Positions 1-9,694 of a DNA stretch of 64,000 bases are shown here, piece after piece; within the stretch, counting starts at the first letter, position 1, and the number at the start of each line of letters is the position of its first letter. A program made the position numbers and the translations under genes. The notes beneath the pieces are model-generated. The model was given only the letters and a program-made list of their open reading frames with translations, did not search any database and was not told the DNA's origin. The stretch is from DATKHR01 sp036557365 (GTDB taxonomy: Bacteria; Acidobacteriota; Vicinamibacteria; Vicinamibacterales; CAVVIG01): NCBI GenBank assembly GCA_036557365.1, contig DATBHR010000101.1, positions 124,001 through 188,000 of the forward strand, given 5' to 3'.

Positions 1-118
1 ACGCGCGTCCGCATCATCGGTCCGGCGCTTCACTGACCGTCGCGTCGTTTCGTCCGCTTCCAAATCCCTTACGCGTCCGGCATGCGACGGTTCAGCTGCG
101 CGTGACATAATCGCGGCT

Positions 119-559
119 ATGGTCCACGTCCGTCGCTGGTCGCTTTCGACCGCCCTTCTCACGATCGGCCTGTTCTTCGTCAGCTGCACTGAGACGCCGA
201 CTACACCGACCAACTCGGCCCCGTTCAGCCAGACCGATCTCGTGGTCGGAACCGGCGCGACCGCATCGACAGGCGCAACCTTGAGCGTGGACTACACCGG
301 CTGGCTGTACGACTCGACGAAGTCGGACAACAAGGGACTGCAATTCGACTCGTCGATCGGGAAGGCGCCTTTCTCGTTCATCCTCGGCAACGGCGACGTC
401 ATCAAGGGATGGGATCAGGGCGTGGCCGGGATGCGCGTGGGCGGCGTCCGTCGCCTCGTCGTGCCGCCGTCGCTCGCGTACGGCGATACGCGCAGCGGAC
501 CCATTCCGCCGAACTCGACGCTCGTGTTCGACATCACGCTGCTCAGCGCCGGCACCTGA
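119..559 (+). CDS. FKBP-type peptidyl-prolyl cis-trans isomerase, lipoprotein
   Basis: This is a 146-residue protein with a lipoprotein signal peptide; the hydrophobic stretch ends in a lipobox with Cys23 (FFVSC). It is followed by a short Thr/Pro linker and one FKBP domain from about residue 40 to the end. FKBP hallmarks visible are VDYTGWLYD, FDSS, FSFILGNGDVIKGWDQGVAGM and the closing PPNSTLVFDITLL. The family catalyses prolyl isomerisation during folding; the signal places it in the periplasm or on a membrane. The ATG directly precedes the basic n-region. The gene stands alone, convergent with the next gene. Function is secure at family level; clients are unknown. Confidence 0.9.
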   Translation: MVHVRRWSLSTALLTIGLFFVSCTETPTTPTNSAPFSQTDLVVGTGATASTGATLSVDYTGWLYDSTKSDNKGLQFDSSIGKAPFSFILGNGDVIKGWDQGVAGMRVGGVRRLVVPPSLAYGDTRSGPIPPNSTLVFDITLLSAGT

Positions 560-599
560 GGCGCCTTCACTGCGCAACGCGCAGTCCCGCCGACGATCT

Positions 600-1691
600 C
601 TAGGGGAACAAGTGGAAGCGGATGCCGATGAACCCGACGTTCATCGACTCGTCGATGCTGCCGTTTGCGCCGTGCGTGATGTCGCCCTCGACACGGACGA
701 TGTTGAACTCTCCGTAGACCGCGATGGTGTTGTTGACCCACGCTTCGAAGCCACCACCGGCCATCCAGCTCCAGCCCTCGGTCTTCTGTGCGAATGTTTG
801 CGTGCCGCCGGGGATCGTCTGAGTGATCCCGTTGACCGTGGTGGTCGTGTCGTTAATCGTTTCTGTCGTGGTGAACGTCGCCTCGTGGCGGTTCATGCCG
901 CCCATGCCGTAGAGGCGGACGGGACCGATTGGGCCGCCTGCCTTGCCGGCGAGAATCAGCATTCTCGTCGTGACCGAGCTGTCGAAGTTGAAGGTGTCGC
1001 CCTGGCCGCTGACGGTGACGTCCGCCGGCTTCAGATAGCCGATGTGCCCCGCGGTGAATCGCGTGAACCAATAATCCGCTCCCGCGTTCAAGGCGATACC
1101 GGCATTGCTGTTGAGGCACTGCGTCACGTTCCCGCAGGCTTTGTCGGCGACGCTGCCGAATGTCGAGAACCCGATGGCGGCCGACAGCACGAGGCCCTTC
1201 TCCGGCGTGCCGTTCAGTCCGGTGCCCGGCCGGGCCGCGGCCTGTCCACGCAGCAGCCACGCCGCCGGCGGCGGTCCCTGCGACACGTGGACGGCGACGC
1301 TCGGCGTGATGTCGACGACGAAGGTCGTCGTGGTGCGCATGATGAACATGCTGCCAACGTCGACGCGCGTGCAGGCCGGTTGCGGCGGCGCGGGCTGGAG
1401 TCCGCGCGCGTCGAGCTGGATGCGGACCGAACTGGTGCAGCTGTCGATGTAAATCAGGACGTCCACTTCGTTTCCGCCTGCGCCCACGGCCAGCGTGGCG
1501 TCGCCGTCACTGTCCGCCGTCGCCGTCGCCGCCTGGTTGTTGTTGAACATCAGCTCGATGGCGGCGTTCGGTGGCGCGCTCTGCACCATCACGGTCTGCG
1601 CGGAGGCGACGCGCCGTCCTCCGGCCATGAACAGTGCGATCAGGAGCAGACGCAGAAGGACCCTTGGGGAAGCGTCGACGCGAAAAGGCAT
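600..1691 (-). CDS. Secreted protein, probable outer-membrane beta-barrel
   Basis: This 363-residue protein starts with a clear Sec signal (LLLIALFMAGG, cleavage near ASAQT at about residue 31). Residues 32-150 form a region with one likely Cys pair (CTSS and PACTR). From about residue 165 it shows alternating hydrophobic/polar strands rich in Gly and aromatics, closing with GFIGIRFHLFP, a typical C-terminal beta signal for outer-membrane insertion. I do not recognise a named family. It lies 44 bases downstream of the permease on the same strand, so co-transcription is possible. The barrel assignment is inferred from strand pattern and the C-terminal aromatic residue. Confidence 0.65.
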   Translation of the reverse strand: MPFRVDASPRVLLRLLLIALFMAGGRRVASAQTVMVQSAPPNAAIELMFNNNQAATATADSDGDATLAVGAGGNEVDVLIYIDSCTSSVRIQLDARGLQPAPPQPACTRVDVGSMFIMRTTTTFVVDITPSVAVHVSQGPPPAAWLLRGQAAARPGTGLNGTPEKGLVLSAAIGFSTFGSVADKACGNVTQCLNSNAGIALNAGADYWFTRFTAGHIGYLKPADVTVSGQGDTFNFDSSVTTRMLILAGKAGGPIGPVRLYGMGGMNRHEATFTTTETINDTTTTVNGITQTIPGGTQTFAQKTEGWSWMAGGGFEAWVNNTIAVYGEFNIVRVEGDITHGANGSIDESMNVGFIGIRFHLFP

Positions 1692-1735
1692 GGACCCCGA
1701 TTATCGTTCAGCGCGGCGCCCGGCGGCTACCCGCG

Positions 1736-4255
1736 TCAGTCCACCCGGAGCGCGTCCAGCGGATTGAGGCGTGCGGCGCGCCGTGCGGGCAGCCAGCATG
1801 CCACGAGCGCGACCGCGAGGAGCGTCAGCGTCGTGACGACGAGCACCGCGGCATCGTGGGCGGTGACGCCGTACAAGAGCGACTGCATCACGCGGCCGCC
1901 GGCGAGTGCCGTCGCCAGGCCCACGGCGACGCCGATGAGTGCCGCCGTTCCGCTCTGCTGCACGATCATCGTGACGACGTCGTGGGCCGTCGCACCGAGC
2001 GCCAGCCGCACACCGATTTCGGCGGTGCGCTGGCTCACGATGTACGCCGTCGCGCCGTAGATGCCGACGACGCCGAGAACGAGCGCGACGCCCGCCGCCG
2101 CGACGAGCAGCACCATCGTGAATGCGGTCTGCGACGATGCGCGGTCGACGATGTCCTGCAGCGTCAGCAACTGCGCCAGCGCGAGATTCTCATCGACTCC
2201 CGCGACCGCGCGTCTCGCCGGCGCCGCCAGCTCCAGCGGCGGCATCGTCGTCCGCAGGACGTAGCTCATGGCGCCGAGCGGCGGCACGATGTTCAACGCG
2301 GGAAACGCGGCCATCGGCAAGTACATCTGCGGCACCGGATTCCGTTCGGCAAGCGATCGGTACGCCGTGTTCGCGACGACGCCGACAATCGTCAGCCAGG
2401 CCGGGTCGGTCGTCAGCGTCGGGTTGCCGATTCGCACGCGCTGTCCGATCGGATCCTGATTCGGGAACGCCGTCCTGGCCAGCATGTCATTCACGACGAC
2501 GACCGCTTCGCCGCGCTCGACGTCGGAGCGGTCGATCGGCCGGCCGCGAAGCAGCCGCATACGCATCGTGTCGAAATAGCCTCCTGCGACCGCGAGAAAT
2601 CTCACCAGTGCCGCGTTCGCTCCCGGCTCGAGCGCCCGATGTTCCACGAAGAGCGGCCCTGCGAAGCAGCCTTGCTCGGAAAGCGGCAGGCACGTCGCCG
2701 CTGACGCTGCGGTAACGCCGGGGATGGCGGCGAGACGATCGAGCATCGCGCGATGCGCCGCAGCGGCGCGGTCGCGGTCACGATAGTCCGCCGGCGGTAG
2801 ACCGACGCGGAACGACAGCGTCGACGTCGCGTCGAAGCCGGGGTCTACCGCGCGCAACTTCTGGAAGCTGCGGAGCATCAGGCCCGATGCGGCGAGGAGC
2901 ACGAGCGCCACGGCGACCTGCGCGGCCATCAGGACGTGGCGCACACGGTGGCGTGCGCGACTTGTCGTCTGGCCGCGACCGCTGTCCTGCACCGAGAGCC
3001 GGCGAGGCGCGAGGCGCAAAAGCGGAATGGATCCAAAGAGGATCGCGCTCGCAGCCGTCAGCGCGGCAGCGCATGCAACCGCCACGGTGTCGAGACGGAC
3101 TTCGTGAAGACGCGGAAGGGTCGCCGGTCCGACGGCGCGGAGCAGTTCGATGCCGGCCCACGCCAGCACGAGCCCGATTGATCCGCCGCCGACCGCCAGC
3201 CATGCGCTCTCGGCGAAGAAGTACGCCGCGATGCCGCCAAATCCTGCCCCGAGCGCTCGACGGACCGCGACATCGCGCTGCTTCGCGTCCGATCGAACGA
3301 GAAAGAGGTTCGCGACGTTCGCGCACGCGACGAGCAGCACCAGCGCGACCGACGCCAGCAGGATCCAGAGCGTGTGCGAGATTCGTCCGACCGTCGCCTG
3401 GAGAAGCGTCGTCGCCGTCGACACGAGCTGGTCGTATCCGTTGTTCGGTGCCACCGGCGCCAGTTCGGCCGACAGCCGGGTCAGTTCGGCGCGGACCGCG
3501 GCGATCGTCGCGCCATCACCGATTCGTGCGACGACCGTTCGATCGAACACGCCCGAGTTGGCGCGCGAGTTCGCCGTCGTCGCCGAGATCGGATCCGGGA
3601 CCCACGCATCGATCCGCGAATCGGGGAACGCGAAGGACGCCGGCATGATCCCGACGACCGGTGTCGGTACGCCGTCGAGCGCGACGAGTTTACCGACGAT
3701 GTCCGGGTCCTGTCCGTAACGGCGGACCCAGAGACCATGCGATAGCACGACGGCCGGTGCCGCGCCTGGCGCACCTTCTTCTTCCGCGAACCACCGGCCG
3801 CGTTCGGGATTTGTGTGCAGGAGCGGTCCGAGCGACGGCGTCGTCCGCAGGACCCTTATTCGTTCCGGCACGCCGTGTCCGGTCAGCGTCTGCTCGCCGG
3901 CTCGATACATCGCCATGCCGTCGAGCGTACGGGCACGTTCGCGGTACTGGTAATAGAGCTCCGCGGACATGCTGAGGCCGGAAGCGATGTTTCGCGACGG
4001 CAATCCGTGATCGAGGAGCAGCAGTCGGCTGGAATCGCGGTATGGCAGCGGATTCAGGACGACGCGGTGGACGATGGTGAAGATGGCGACGTTCGCGCTG
4101 ATCGCAAGCGCCAGCGTCAGCATCGCGGCCAGCGTGAAGACTGGCGTCCGCGCCAGGCGGCGGGCGGCGTGACGCAGTTCGCGGCTCAATCGATCGACGG
4201 ATGGGCTTGGCATGTACGGCGACGGCCTGTTAGACGGAACTGCGTTGCGGTTCAT
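1736..4255 (-). CDS. ADOP-type ABC transporter permease (MacB/FtsX-like, duplicated)
   Basis: This 839-residue membrane protein has the layout of the Acidobacterial duplicated orphan permease family: a first TM after RELRHAARRLARTPVFTLAAML, a MacB-like periplasmic domain, an FtsX permease block near residues 270-420 (WILLASVALVLLVACANVANLFLVR, then the AVRRALGAG coupling helix), then a second periplasmic domain and a second FtsX block near the C-terminus (TAEIGVRLALGATAHDV). No ABC ATPase gene lies beside it, as is usual for these orphan permeases. The family is thought to act in export or cell-envelope remodelling; substrate unknown. The start places about 20 polar residues before the conserved N-terminus. 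Confidence 0.9.
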   Translation of the reverse strand: MNRNAVPSNRPSPYMPSPSVDRLSRELRHAARRLARTPVFTLAAMLTLALAISANVAIFTIVHRVVLNPLPYRDSSRLLLLDHGLPSRNIASGLSMSAELYYQYRERARTLDGMAMYRAGEQTLTGHGVPERIRVLRTTPSLGPLLHTNPERGRWFAEEEGAPGAAPAVVLSHGLWVRRYGQDPDIVGKLVALDGVPTPVVGIMPASFAFPDSRIDAWVPDPISATTANSRANSGVFDRTVVARIGDGATIAAVRAELTRLSAELAPVAPNNGYDQLVSTATTLLQATVGRISHTLWILLASVALVLLVACANVANLFLVRSDAKQRDVAVRRALGAGFGGIAAYFFAESAWLAVGGGSIGLVLAWAGIELLRAVGPATLPRLHEVRLDTVAVACAAALTAASAILFGSIPLLRLAPRRLSVQDSGRGQTTSRARHRVRHVLMAAQVAVALVLLAASGLMLRSFQKLRAVDPGFDATSTLSFRVGLPPADYRDRDRAAAAHRAMLDRLAAIPGVTAASAATCLPLSEQGCFAGPLFVEHRALEPGANAALVRFLAVAGGYFDTMRMRLLRGRPIDRSDVERGEAVVVVNDMLARTAFPNQDPIGQRVRIGNPTLTTDPAWLTIVGVVANTAYRSLAERNPVPQMYLPMAAFPALNIVPPLGAMSYVLRTTMPPLELAAPARRAVAGVDENLALAQLLTLQDIVDRASSQTAFTMVLLVAAAGVALVLGVVGIYGATAYIVSQRTAEIGVRLALGATAHDVVTMIVQQSGTAALIGVAVGLATALAGGRVMQSLLYGVTAHDAAVLVVTTLTLLAVALVACWLPARRAARLNPLDALRVD

Positions 4256-4389
4256 TTGCGGGCCGTCACCATGGATGCCGCGCCTTTCCGGTAGATAAAT
4301 GCCTTGCGGCTGAAGCCAACAGTGTCAGACTGCCCCAGCGCCGCGTAACGACGGTCTCGATCCGATCACTATCCAGCGAACGAGGGTGT

Positions 4390-4794
4390 ATGAATCGCAA
4401 GAAGCTCGCTCAGGCGGCCCATCCAACCGCACTGTCAACGTATCTCGTCAATCGGCCGATGCCGATGATGCACCACGGCGACGGCAAGGTTGAGAGCGTG
4501 CGTCAGGCCGACTACGAGGGCCATCACATCGTGATCCGGACCACCTACGTGGTCGAAGTCGACGGCCGCGGCCTGGATCTGCCGCTCGGTGTGGACAACG
4601 ACGGCCACGTCCACTGCCACTCGCTGCCAAATTATCAGTTCTCGTCGGCGATCGACATGGTCAAGCAAGTCATCGCCAGCTTCCCGGCGGATTTTCCCAA
4701 GCCCGGCAAACAGCCGCCGAAGAACACGGCCGCTTCGCCGCATGACGGCATGAGCATGCCGATGCGGATGCCGATGCGGAAAGGAAAGAAGTAG
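4390..4794 (+). CDS. MelC1-like tyrosinase caddie (copper chaperone) protein
   Basis: This 134-residue protein sits 2 bases before the tyrosinase start, so the two are almost certainly co-translated. Its middle matches the MelC1 caddie pattern: YEGHHIVI, then EVDGRGLDLPLGVDNDG, then SLPNYQFSSAIDMVKQVIASFP, mirroring YkGr-I / IDGReLhv---dG / -hY--fpt--aA--AvdeL of Streptomyces MelC1. In that system the caddie binds apo-tyrosinase, delivers copper and assists export. Here there are His/Met clusters (MMHH; HVHCH; Met-rich tail MSMPMRMPMR) that could bind copper. Unlike MelC1, no signal peptide is visible. The assignment is from motif similarity and gene order, not a search. Confidence 0.68.
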   Translation: MNRKKLAQAAHPTALSTYLVNRPMPMMHHGDGKVESVRQADYEGHHIVIRTTYVVEVDGRGLDLPLGVDNDGHVHCHSLPNYQFSSAIDMVKQVIASFPADFPKPGKQPPKNTAASPHDGMSMPMRMPMRKGKK

Positions 4795-4796
4795 CC

Positions 4797-5759
4797 ATGG
4801 CGGTCACGAGACGCAACATCCTCAGCGACGCCAACGTCCGCGCGCAGTTCGGCAAGGCCGTGAATCAGTTGAAACAGGAGTCGTCGGGCCGCACGACCGC
4901 CGACTTCGGGGTCGCCGGCGCCGCGGTCGACGTCAGCACGTACGATCTCTTCGTCATCTGGCACTACCAGACGATGATGACGCTGACGCCGGCGGGCAAC
5001 TCGGCAGGACGCAACGCCGCGCATCGCGGGTCGATCTTCCTGCCTTGGCATCGCGTCATGCTGATGCTCTTCGAGTCGAACCTGCAGCGTGTACTCGGCG
5101 ACGACACGTTCGGCCTGCCGTACTGGGACTGGGCGAAAGACGGCGACTCGACGGCGGCGAAACAGAAGAAGTCGAAGGTCTGGGCGGTCGACTGCATGGG
5201 CGGCAGCGGGTCGCCCGTCAAGAACGGTCCGTTCCGCTTCGTCGCAGCGGATCCAGCGTCGTTCCGCGTGCGCATCGAGGCGGATGCGTTCGGCCGGCTC
5301 CGGCCGGTGAATCGCGGACTCCAGCGGGCATTCGCCACATCGGGGATCGGGACGCTGCCGACGTCTCAAAGCGTCAAGGACGCGCTGCAGTTGTCGCCGT
5401 ACGACGAAGCGCAGTGGGATGCGGACTCCGACGGGTTCCGCAATCGCGTCGAAGGCTGGAGCGGCGGGCCGGACGGAGAGCCCTGGATGCACAACCGCGT
5501 GCACGTCTGGGTCGGCGGCGACATGGGACCGGGGACGTCGCCGAACGATCCGGTCTTCTTCATGAATCACTGCAACGTCGATCGGATCTGGGAGAGCTGG
5601 ATGAAGAAAAACGGGCGGATCTACAAGCCGACGATGACGGCGCCCGCCGATCTCGCAGGCCAGCGCATCGACGATCCGATCGCGTCGCCCGATTCGACCA
5701 CGACGCCGCGCGCTGTGCTCGACGTGTCGAGTGTCTACGTCTACGACGCGCTGCCCTAG
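4797..5759 (+). CDS. melC2: Tyrosinase (type 3 copper phenol oxidase)
   Basis: A 320-residue tyrosinase that oxidises phenols to o-quinones using a binuclear copper site. CuA ligands appear to be His56, His76 and His85 (AAHRGSIFLPWHR). CuB ligands are His232, His236 and His258 (MHNRVH and DPVFFMNHCNVDRIW); the 4- and 22-residue spacings equal those of Streptomyces MelC2. PYWDWA is the usual motif after CuA. No signal peptide is present, and its caddie also lacks one, so it may act in the cytoplasm. It starts at the ATG just after the caddie stop. Likely roles are melanin formation or phenolic degradation. Confidence 0.93.
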   Translation: MAVTRRNILSDANVRAQFGKAVNQLKQESSGRTTADFGVAGAAVDVSTYDLFVIWHYQTMMTLTPAGNSAGRNAAHRGSIFLPWHRVMLMLFESNLQRVLGDDTFGLPYWDWAKDGDSTAAKQKKSKVWAVDCMGGSGSPVKNGPFRFVAADPASFRVRIEADAFGRLRPVNRGLQRAFATSGIGTLPTSQSVKDALQLSPYDEAQWDADSDGFRNRVEGWSGGPDGEPWMHNRVHVWVGGDMGPGTSPNDPVFFMNHCNVDRIWESWMKKNGRIYKPTMTAPADLAGQRIDDPIASPDSTTTPRAVLDVSSVYVYDALP

Positions 5760-5766
5760 CGCCATA

Positions 5767-5792
5767 CGCGAGGGCTCTGTCCAGCCCTCGCG
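5767..5792 (+). terminator. Hairpin after tyrosinase, possible terminator
   Basis: A perfect 10-bp inverted repeat (CGCGAGGGCT / AGCCCTCGCG) with a 6-base loop begins 8 bases after the tyrosinase stop. No U-run follows, so it is not a textbook intrinsic terminator; it may stabilise the 3' end or help termination before the molybdenum hydroxylase operon. Confidence 0.5.
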
Positions 5793-5951
5793 CCGAATCC
5801 CTCCGATCCAAGAAACAGCCTGCTCGCGCGAAAATTGCGCCCCGTCCGCTCTTTCGCGCCTTGACAGCATGGTGGCGTCGGCATCTATCATCCCAACGCC
5901 TCTGTACGGTAGTCCTCTGTAAACACCCGGTTGCAGCAGGAGGGACCGACC

Positions 5952-6436
<485 letters not shown>

Positions 6437-6440
<4 letters not shown>

Positions 6441-8779
6441 TGGCCGCCAAGGTATTCGGTTCGGCGATCCGACGACGCGAAGATCCGCGGCTCATCACCG
6501 GGACGGCCACGTACACGGACGACCTGGTCCTGCCCGGCATGGTCCACGCCGCGATTCTGCGAAGTCCGCACGCGCACGCGCGCATCAAGCACATCGACAC
6601 GTCACGCGCGAAGCAATCGCCTGGCGTCATCGCGGTCTACACGGCGGCGGACACCGAGTCGGTCCTGAAGCCGATGCCGTGCGCGTGGCTGCTGCCGAAC
6701 TCCGAGCTCAAGATTGCGACGTATCCGCAGCTGGCCAAGGACGTCGTGCGCTACGTCGGCGACTGCGTGGCGGTCGTCGTCGCGGACACGCGCTATCAGG
6801 CGCAGGACGCGCTCGATCTCATTGACGTCGACTACGAAGCGTTGCCAGCCGTCGTCGATCCGCAGAAGGCGGCCGCGAAGGGCGCGGCGCAGCTGCATCA
6901 CGATATTCCCGGCAACCAGGCGTTCCATTGGACGGTCGCCGGCGGCGACGTCGACGCCGCGTTCGCGAAGGCCGACGTCATCGTCAAGGATCGGATCATC
7001 CAGCAGCGTCTGATTCCGACGGCGATGGAGCCGCGCTCCACGCTCGCACGATGGACGCAGGCGACCGGCGAGCTCACGCTGTGGAACACGACGCAGAATC
7101 CGCACATCCTGCGATTCCTCGGGTCGCTCATCACCGGAGTGCCGGAGGACAAGCTGCGCGTGATCGCGCCGGAAGTCGGCGGCGGATTCGGCAGCAAGAT
7201 CGCCGCCTATCCGGGCGAGTTCATCGCCGTCTTCTGCTCGATGAAACTGAACCGGCCCGTGAAGTGGACCGAGACGCGCCGCGAGAACTATCAGGCGACG
7301 ACGCACGGACGCGATCACGTGCAGAAAGTGGAGCTGGCCGCGACGCGCGACGGCAAGGTGCTCGGCTTGCGCTGCAGCGTGTGGGCCGGCATGGGCGCGT
7401 ATCTTTCGACGGCCGCTCCCGGGATTCCAACGATTCTGCACGGCCTGATGCTGTCGGGTCCCTACAGCGTGCCTGCGGTGAAGGAAGACGTGTACGGCGT
7501 CTACACCAACACGACGCCCGTTGAGGCGTACCGCGGCGCAGGCCGTCCCGAGGCGACGTTCATGCTCGAGCGGATGCTCGACAAGCTGTCCGACGAGGTG
7601 AAGGTCGATCCGGCGGAAATCCGCCGTCGCAATCTGCTGCCGCCGTTCGACAACGGCTGCGCGGTCGTCACGGGCCTGAGCTACGACAGCGGAAATTATC
7701 AGGCCGCGCTCGACAAGGCGCTGAATCACGTGGACTACAAGGCGCTTCGAGCGGAGCAGGCGAAGCTCCGAAAGGAAGGTCGCTACCTCGGCATCGGCGT
7801 CTGCAACTACGTCGAAATCTGCGGCCTCGGTCCGTCGCAGGTTGCCGGCGCAGTCGGGTTCCAGGGCGGACTCTGGGAAAGCGCCATCGTCCGCATCCAT
7901 CCGAGCGGCAAGGTGAACGTCTTCATCGGCGCGTCGCCGCACGGACAAGGCGAGGAGACGACGTTCGCACAGATCGTGTCCGACGAAATCGGCGTGGACG
8001 TCAACGACGTGAAAGTCATTCACGGCGACACCGACTCGACGCCGATGGGGTGGGGCACGTACGGCAGCCGCACGACCGCGGTCGGCGGCGCCGCGCTCGC
8101 GACCGCGGTCCGGAAGATCAAGGAGAAGGCGAAGGTGTTGACCGCGCACCTGCTCGAAGCGTCGCCGGACGACATCGAGTATCAGGACGGCAGGTTCTTC
8201 GTGAAGGGCACGCCCGTGCGCGCGAAGACGATTCAGGACGTTGCGCTCTTCGCCAACGTCGCGTGGAATCTGCCGCAGGGGATGGAAGCCGGGCTCGAGG
8301 CGACCAGCTTCTACGACCCGCCGAACTTCGTCTACCCGTTCGGCGCGCATGTCGCGGTCGTCGAGATCGACAGGGAGACAGGACAAGTCGATCTGAAGCG
8401 ATACGTCGCCGTCGACGACTGCGGTCCGCAAATCAACCCGATGATCGTCGAAGGACAGGTTCATGGCGGCGTGGTCCAGGGCGTCGGTCAGGCGTTGTGG
8501 GAAGGCGCCGTCTACGACGACAGCGGACAGCTGGTGACCGGATCGCTGCTCGACTACGCGCTGCCGCGCGCCGACGTGCTGCCGGACATCGACGTGCTCT
8601 CGACCGTCACGAAGTCGCCGCACCATCCGCTCGGCGTCAAAGGGATCGGCGAAGCGGGGACGATTGCATCCACCGCCGCCGTCTACAACGCCGTCATCGA
8701 CGCGCTCGAGCCGTTCGGCGTCGACAACCTGACCATGCCGCTCACCGCAGAACGGGTGTGGCGGGCGATGAACAAGTAG
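6437..8779 (+). CDS. Molybdenum hydroxylase large subunit, form II CoxL type
   Basis: A 780-residue molybdopterin-binding catalytic subunit. N-terminal IRRREDPRLITGTATYTDD and later GGGFGSK mark the family; the active-site loop reads AYRGAGR at residues 364-370, and the C-terminal KGIGEAGT carries the conserved catalytic Glu. True aerobic CO dehydrogenases (form I) have AYxCSFR with a Cys ligand for copper. The AYRGAGR loop marks the form II group, whose substrates are mostly unknown and may not include CO. It overlaps CoxS by 4 bases and is followed by CoxM. Family is certain; substrate is not. Confidence 0.93.
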
Positions 8780-8827
8780 ATGTTTGCGGCAACACTCTTC
8801 GAACGATCGTGAAAGGAACGCGCTGAC

Positions 8828-9694
8828 ATGTTCTCCGCTCCGTTCGACTACTATCGCGCATCGTCGCTGAAGGACGCGCAACAGCTCCTGCAGCAGCATC
8901 CCGGCGCAAAAGTGCTCGCCGGCGGCCATAGCCTGATCCCGCTGCTGAAGATGCGGCTGACCGCGCCGGCGGCGCTCGTCGACATCGGCCGCATCGCGGA
9001 TCTGAAGGGCATCACGGTCAAGGACGGCAACATCCGCATCGGTGCCTTGACGACGCACGCGGAGCTGGCGGCGTCGGAGGCGCTCAGAAAGTCGTGTCCG
9101 ATGCTGGCCGAGGCGGCGGCGCAGATCGGTGATCAGCAGGTCCGCAACTGCGGCACTATCGGCGGCAACGTCGCGCACGCCGATCCCGCATCTGATCTGC
9201 CGACCGTTCTCTCCGCGCTCGACGCGCGCTTCGTCGCCCTCGGCCCATCGGGCGAACGGACGGTCAACGCATCCGATTTCTTTCAGGGAATGATGTCGAC
9301 CGCGCTCGACGAGCGTGAAATTCTCACGTTCATCGAGCTGGCCGCGCGAAAGGCCGGCGAGGGTATGGCCTACGCGAAGTTCACGCATCCGGCGTCGCGC
9401 TACGCCGTCGTCGGCGCCGCGGCGGCGGTTGTCCTGGCCAACGGATCCTGTACCGGTGCGCGCGTCGCGATCGGCGGCGCGCTGCCCGCGGCCGCACGGG
9501 CTTCGTCGGTGGAGCAGGCGCTTGTCGGCAAGCAGCCATCGGCGCAAACGATCGACCAAGCGGCGTTGCGCGTCGCGGACGCGCTCTCGACCGACGTCCT
9601 CGAGGATCTGTACGCGTCGGCGGACTATCGCAAGGCGATGACCGCCGTCTTCGTCAAGCGGGCGCTCACGGCCGCCTTCAGCCGGACGGCGTAG
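8828..9694 (+). CDS. Molybdenum hydroxylase FAD-binding subunit (CoxM-like)
   Basis: A 288-residue FAD subunit of the VAO/PCMH type. FAD motifs are AGGHSLIPLLKMR (residues about 31-43) and TIGGNVAHADPASDLP, which in CoxM contact the flavin pyrophosphate. It takes electrons from the [2Fe-2S] subunit and passes them to an acceptor. It starts 48 bases after CoxL, behind an AAAGGA Shine-Dalgarno, and its TAG stop overlaps the GTG start of the MoxR gene. The S-L-M order is usual for form II clusters. Confidence 0.93.
   Translation: MFSAPFDYYRASSLKDAQQLLQQHPGAKVLAGGHSLIPLLKMRLTAPAALVDIGRIADLKGITVKDGNIRIGALTTHAELAASEALRKSCPMLAEAAAQIGDQQVRNCGTIGGNVAHADPASDLPTVLSALDARFVALGPSGERTVNASDFFQGMMSTALDEREILTFIELAARKAGEGMAYAKFTHPASRYAVVGAAAAVVLANGSCTGARVAIGGALPAAARASSVEQALVGKQPSAQTIDQAALRVADALSTDVLEDLYASADYRKAMTAVFVKRALTAAFSRTA

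Noticed and set aside
6602..9559. Very long open frame on the minus strand (about 985 codons) opposite coxL and coxM
   Set aside because: It is Arg-rich and lacks domain motifs, while the plus strand has fully recognised CoxL and CoxM. Such frames arise from high GC and third-position bias.
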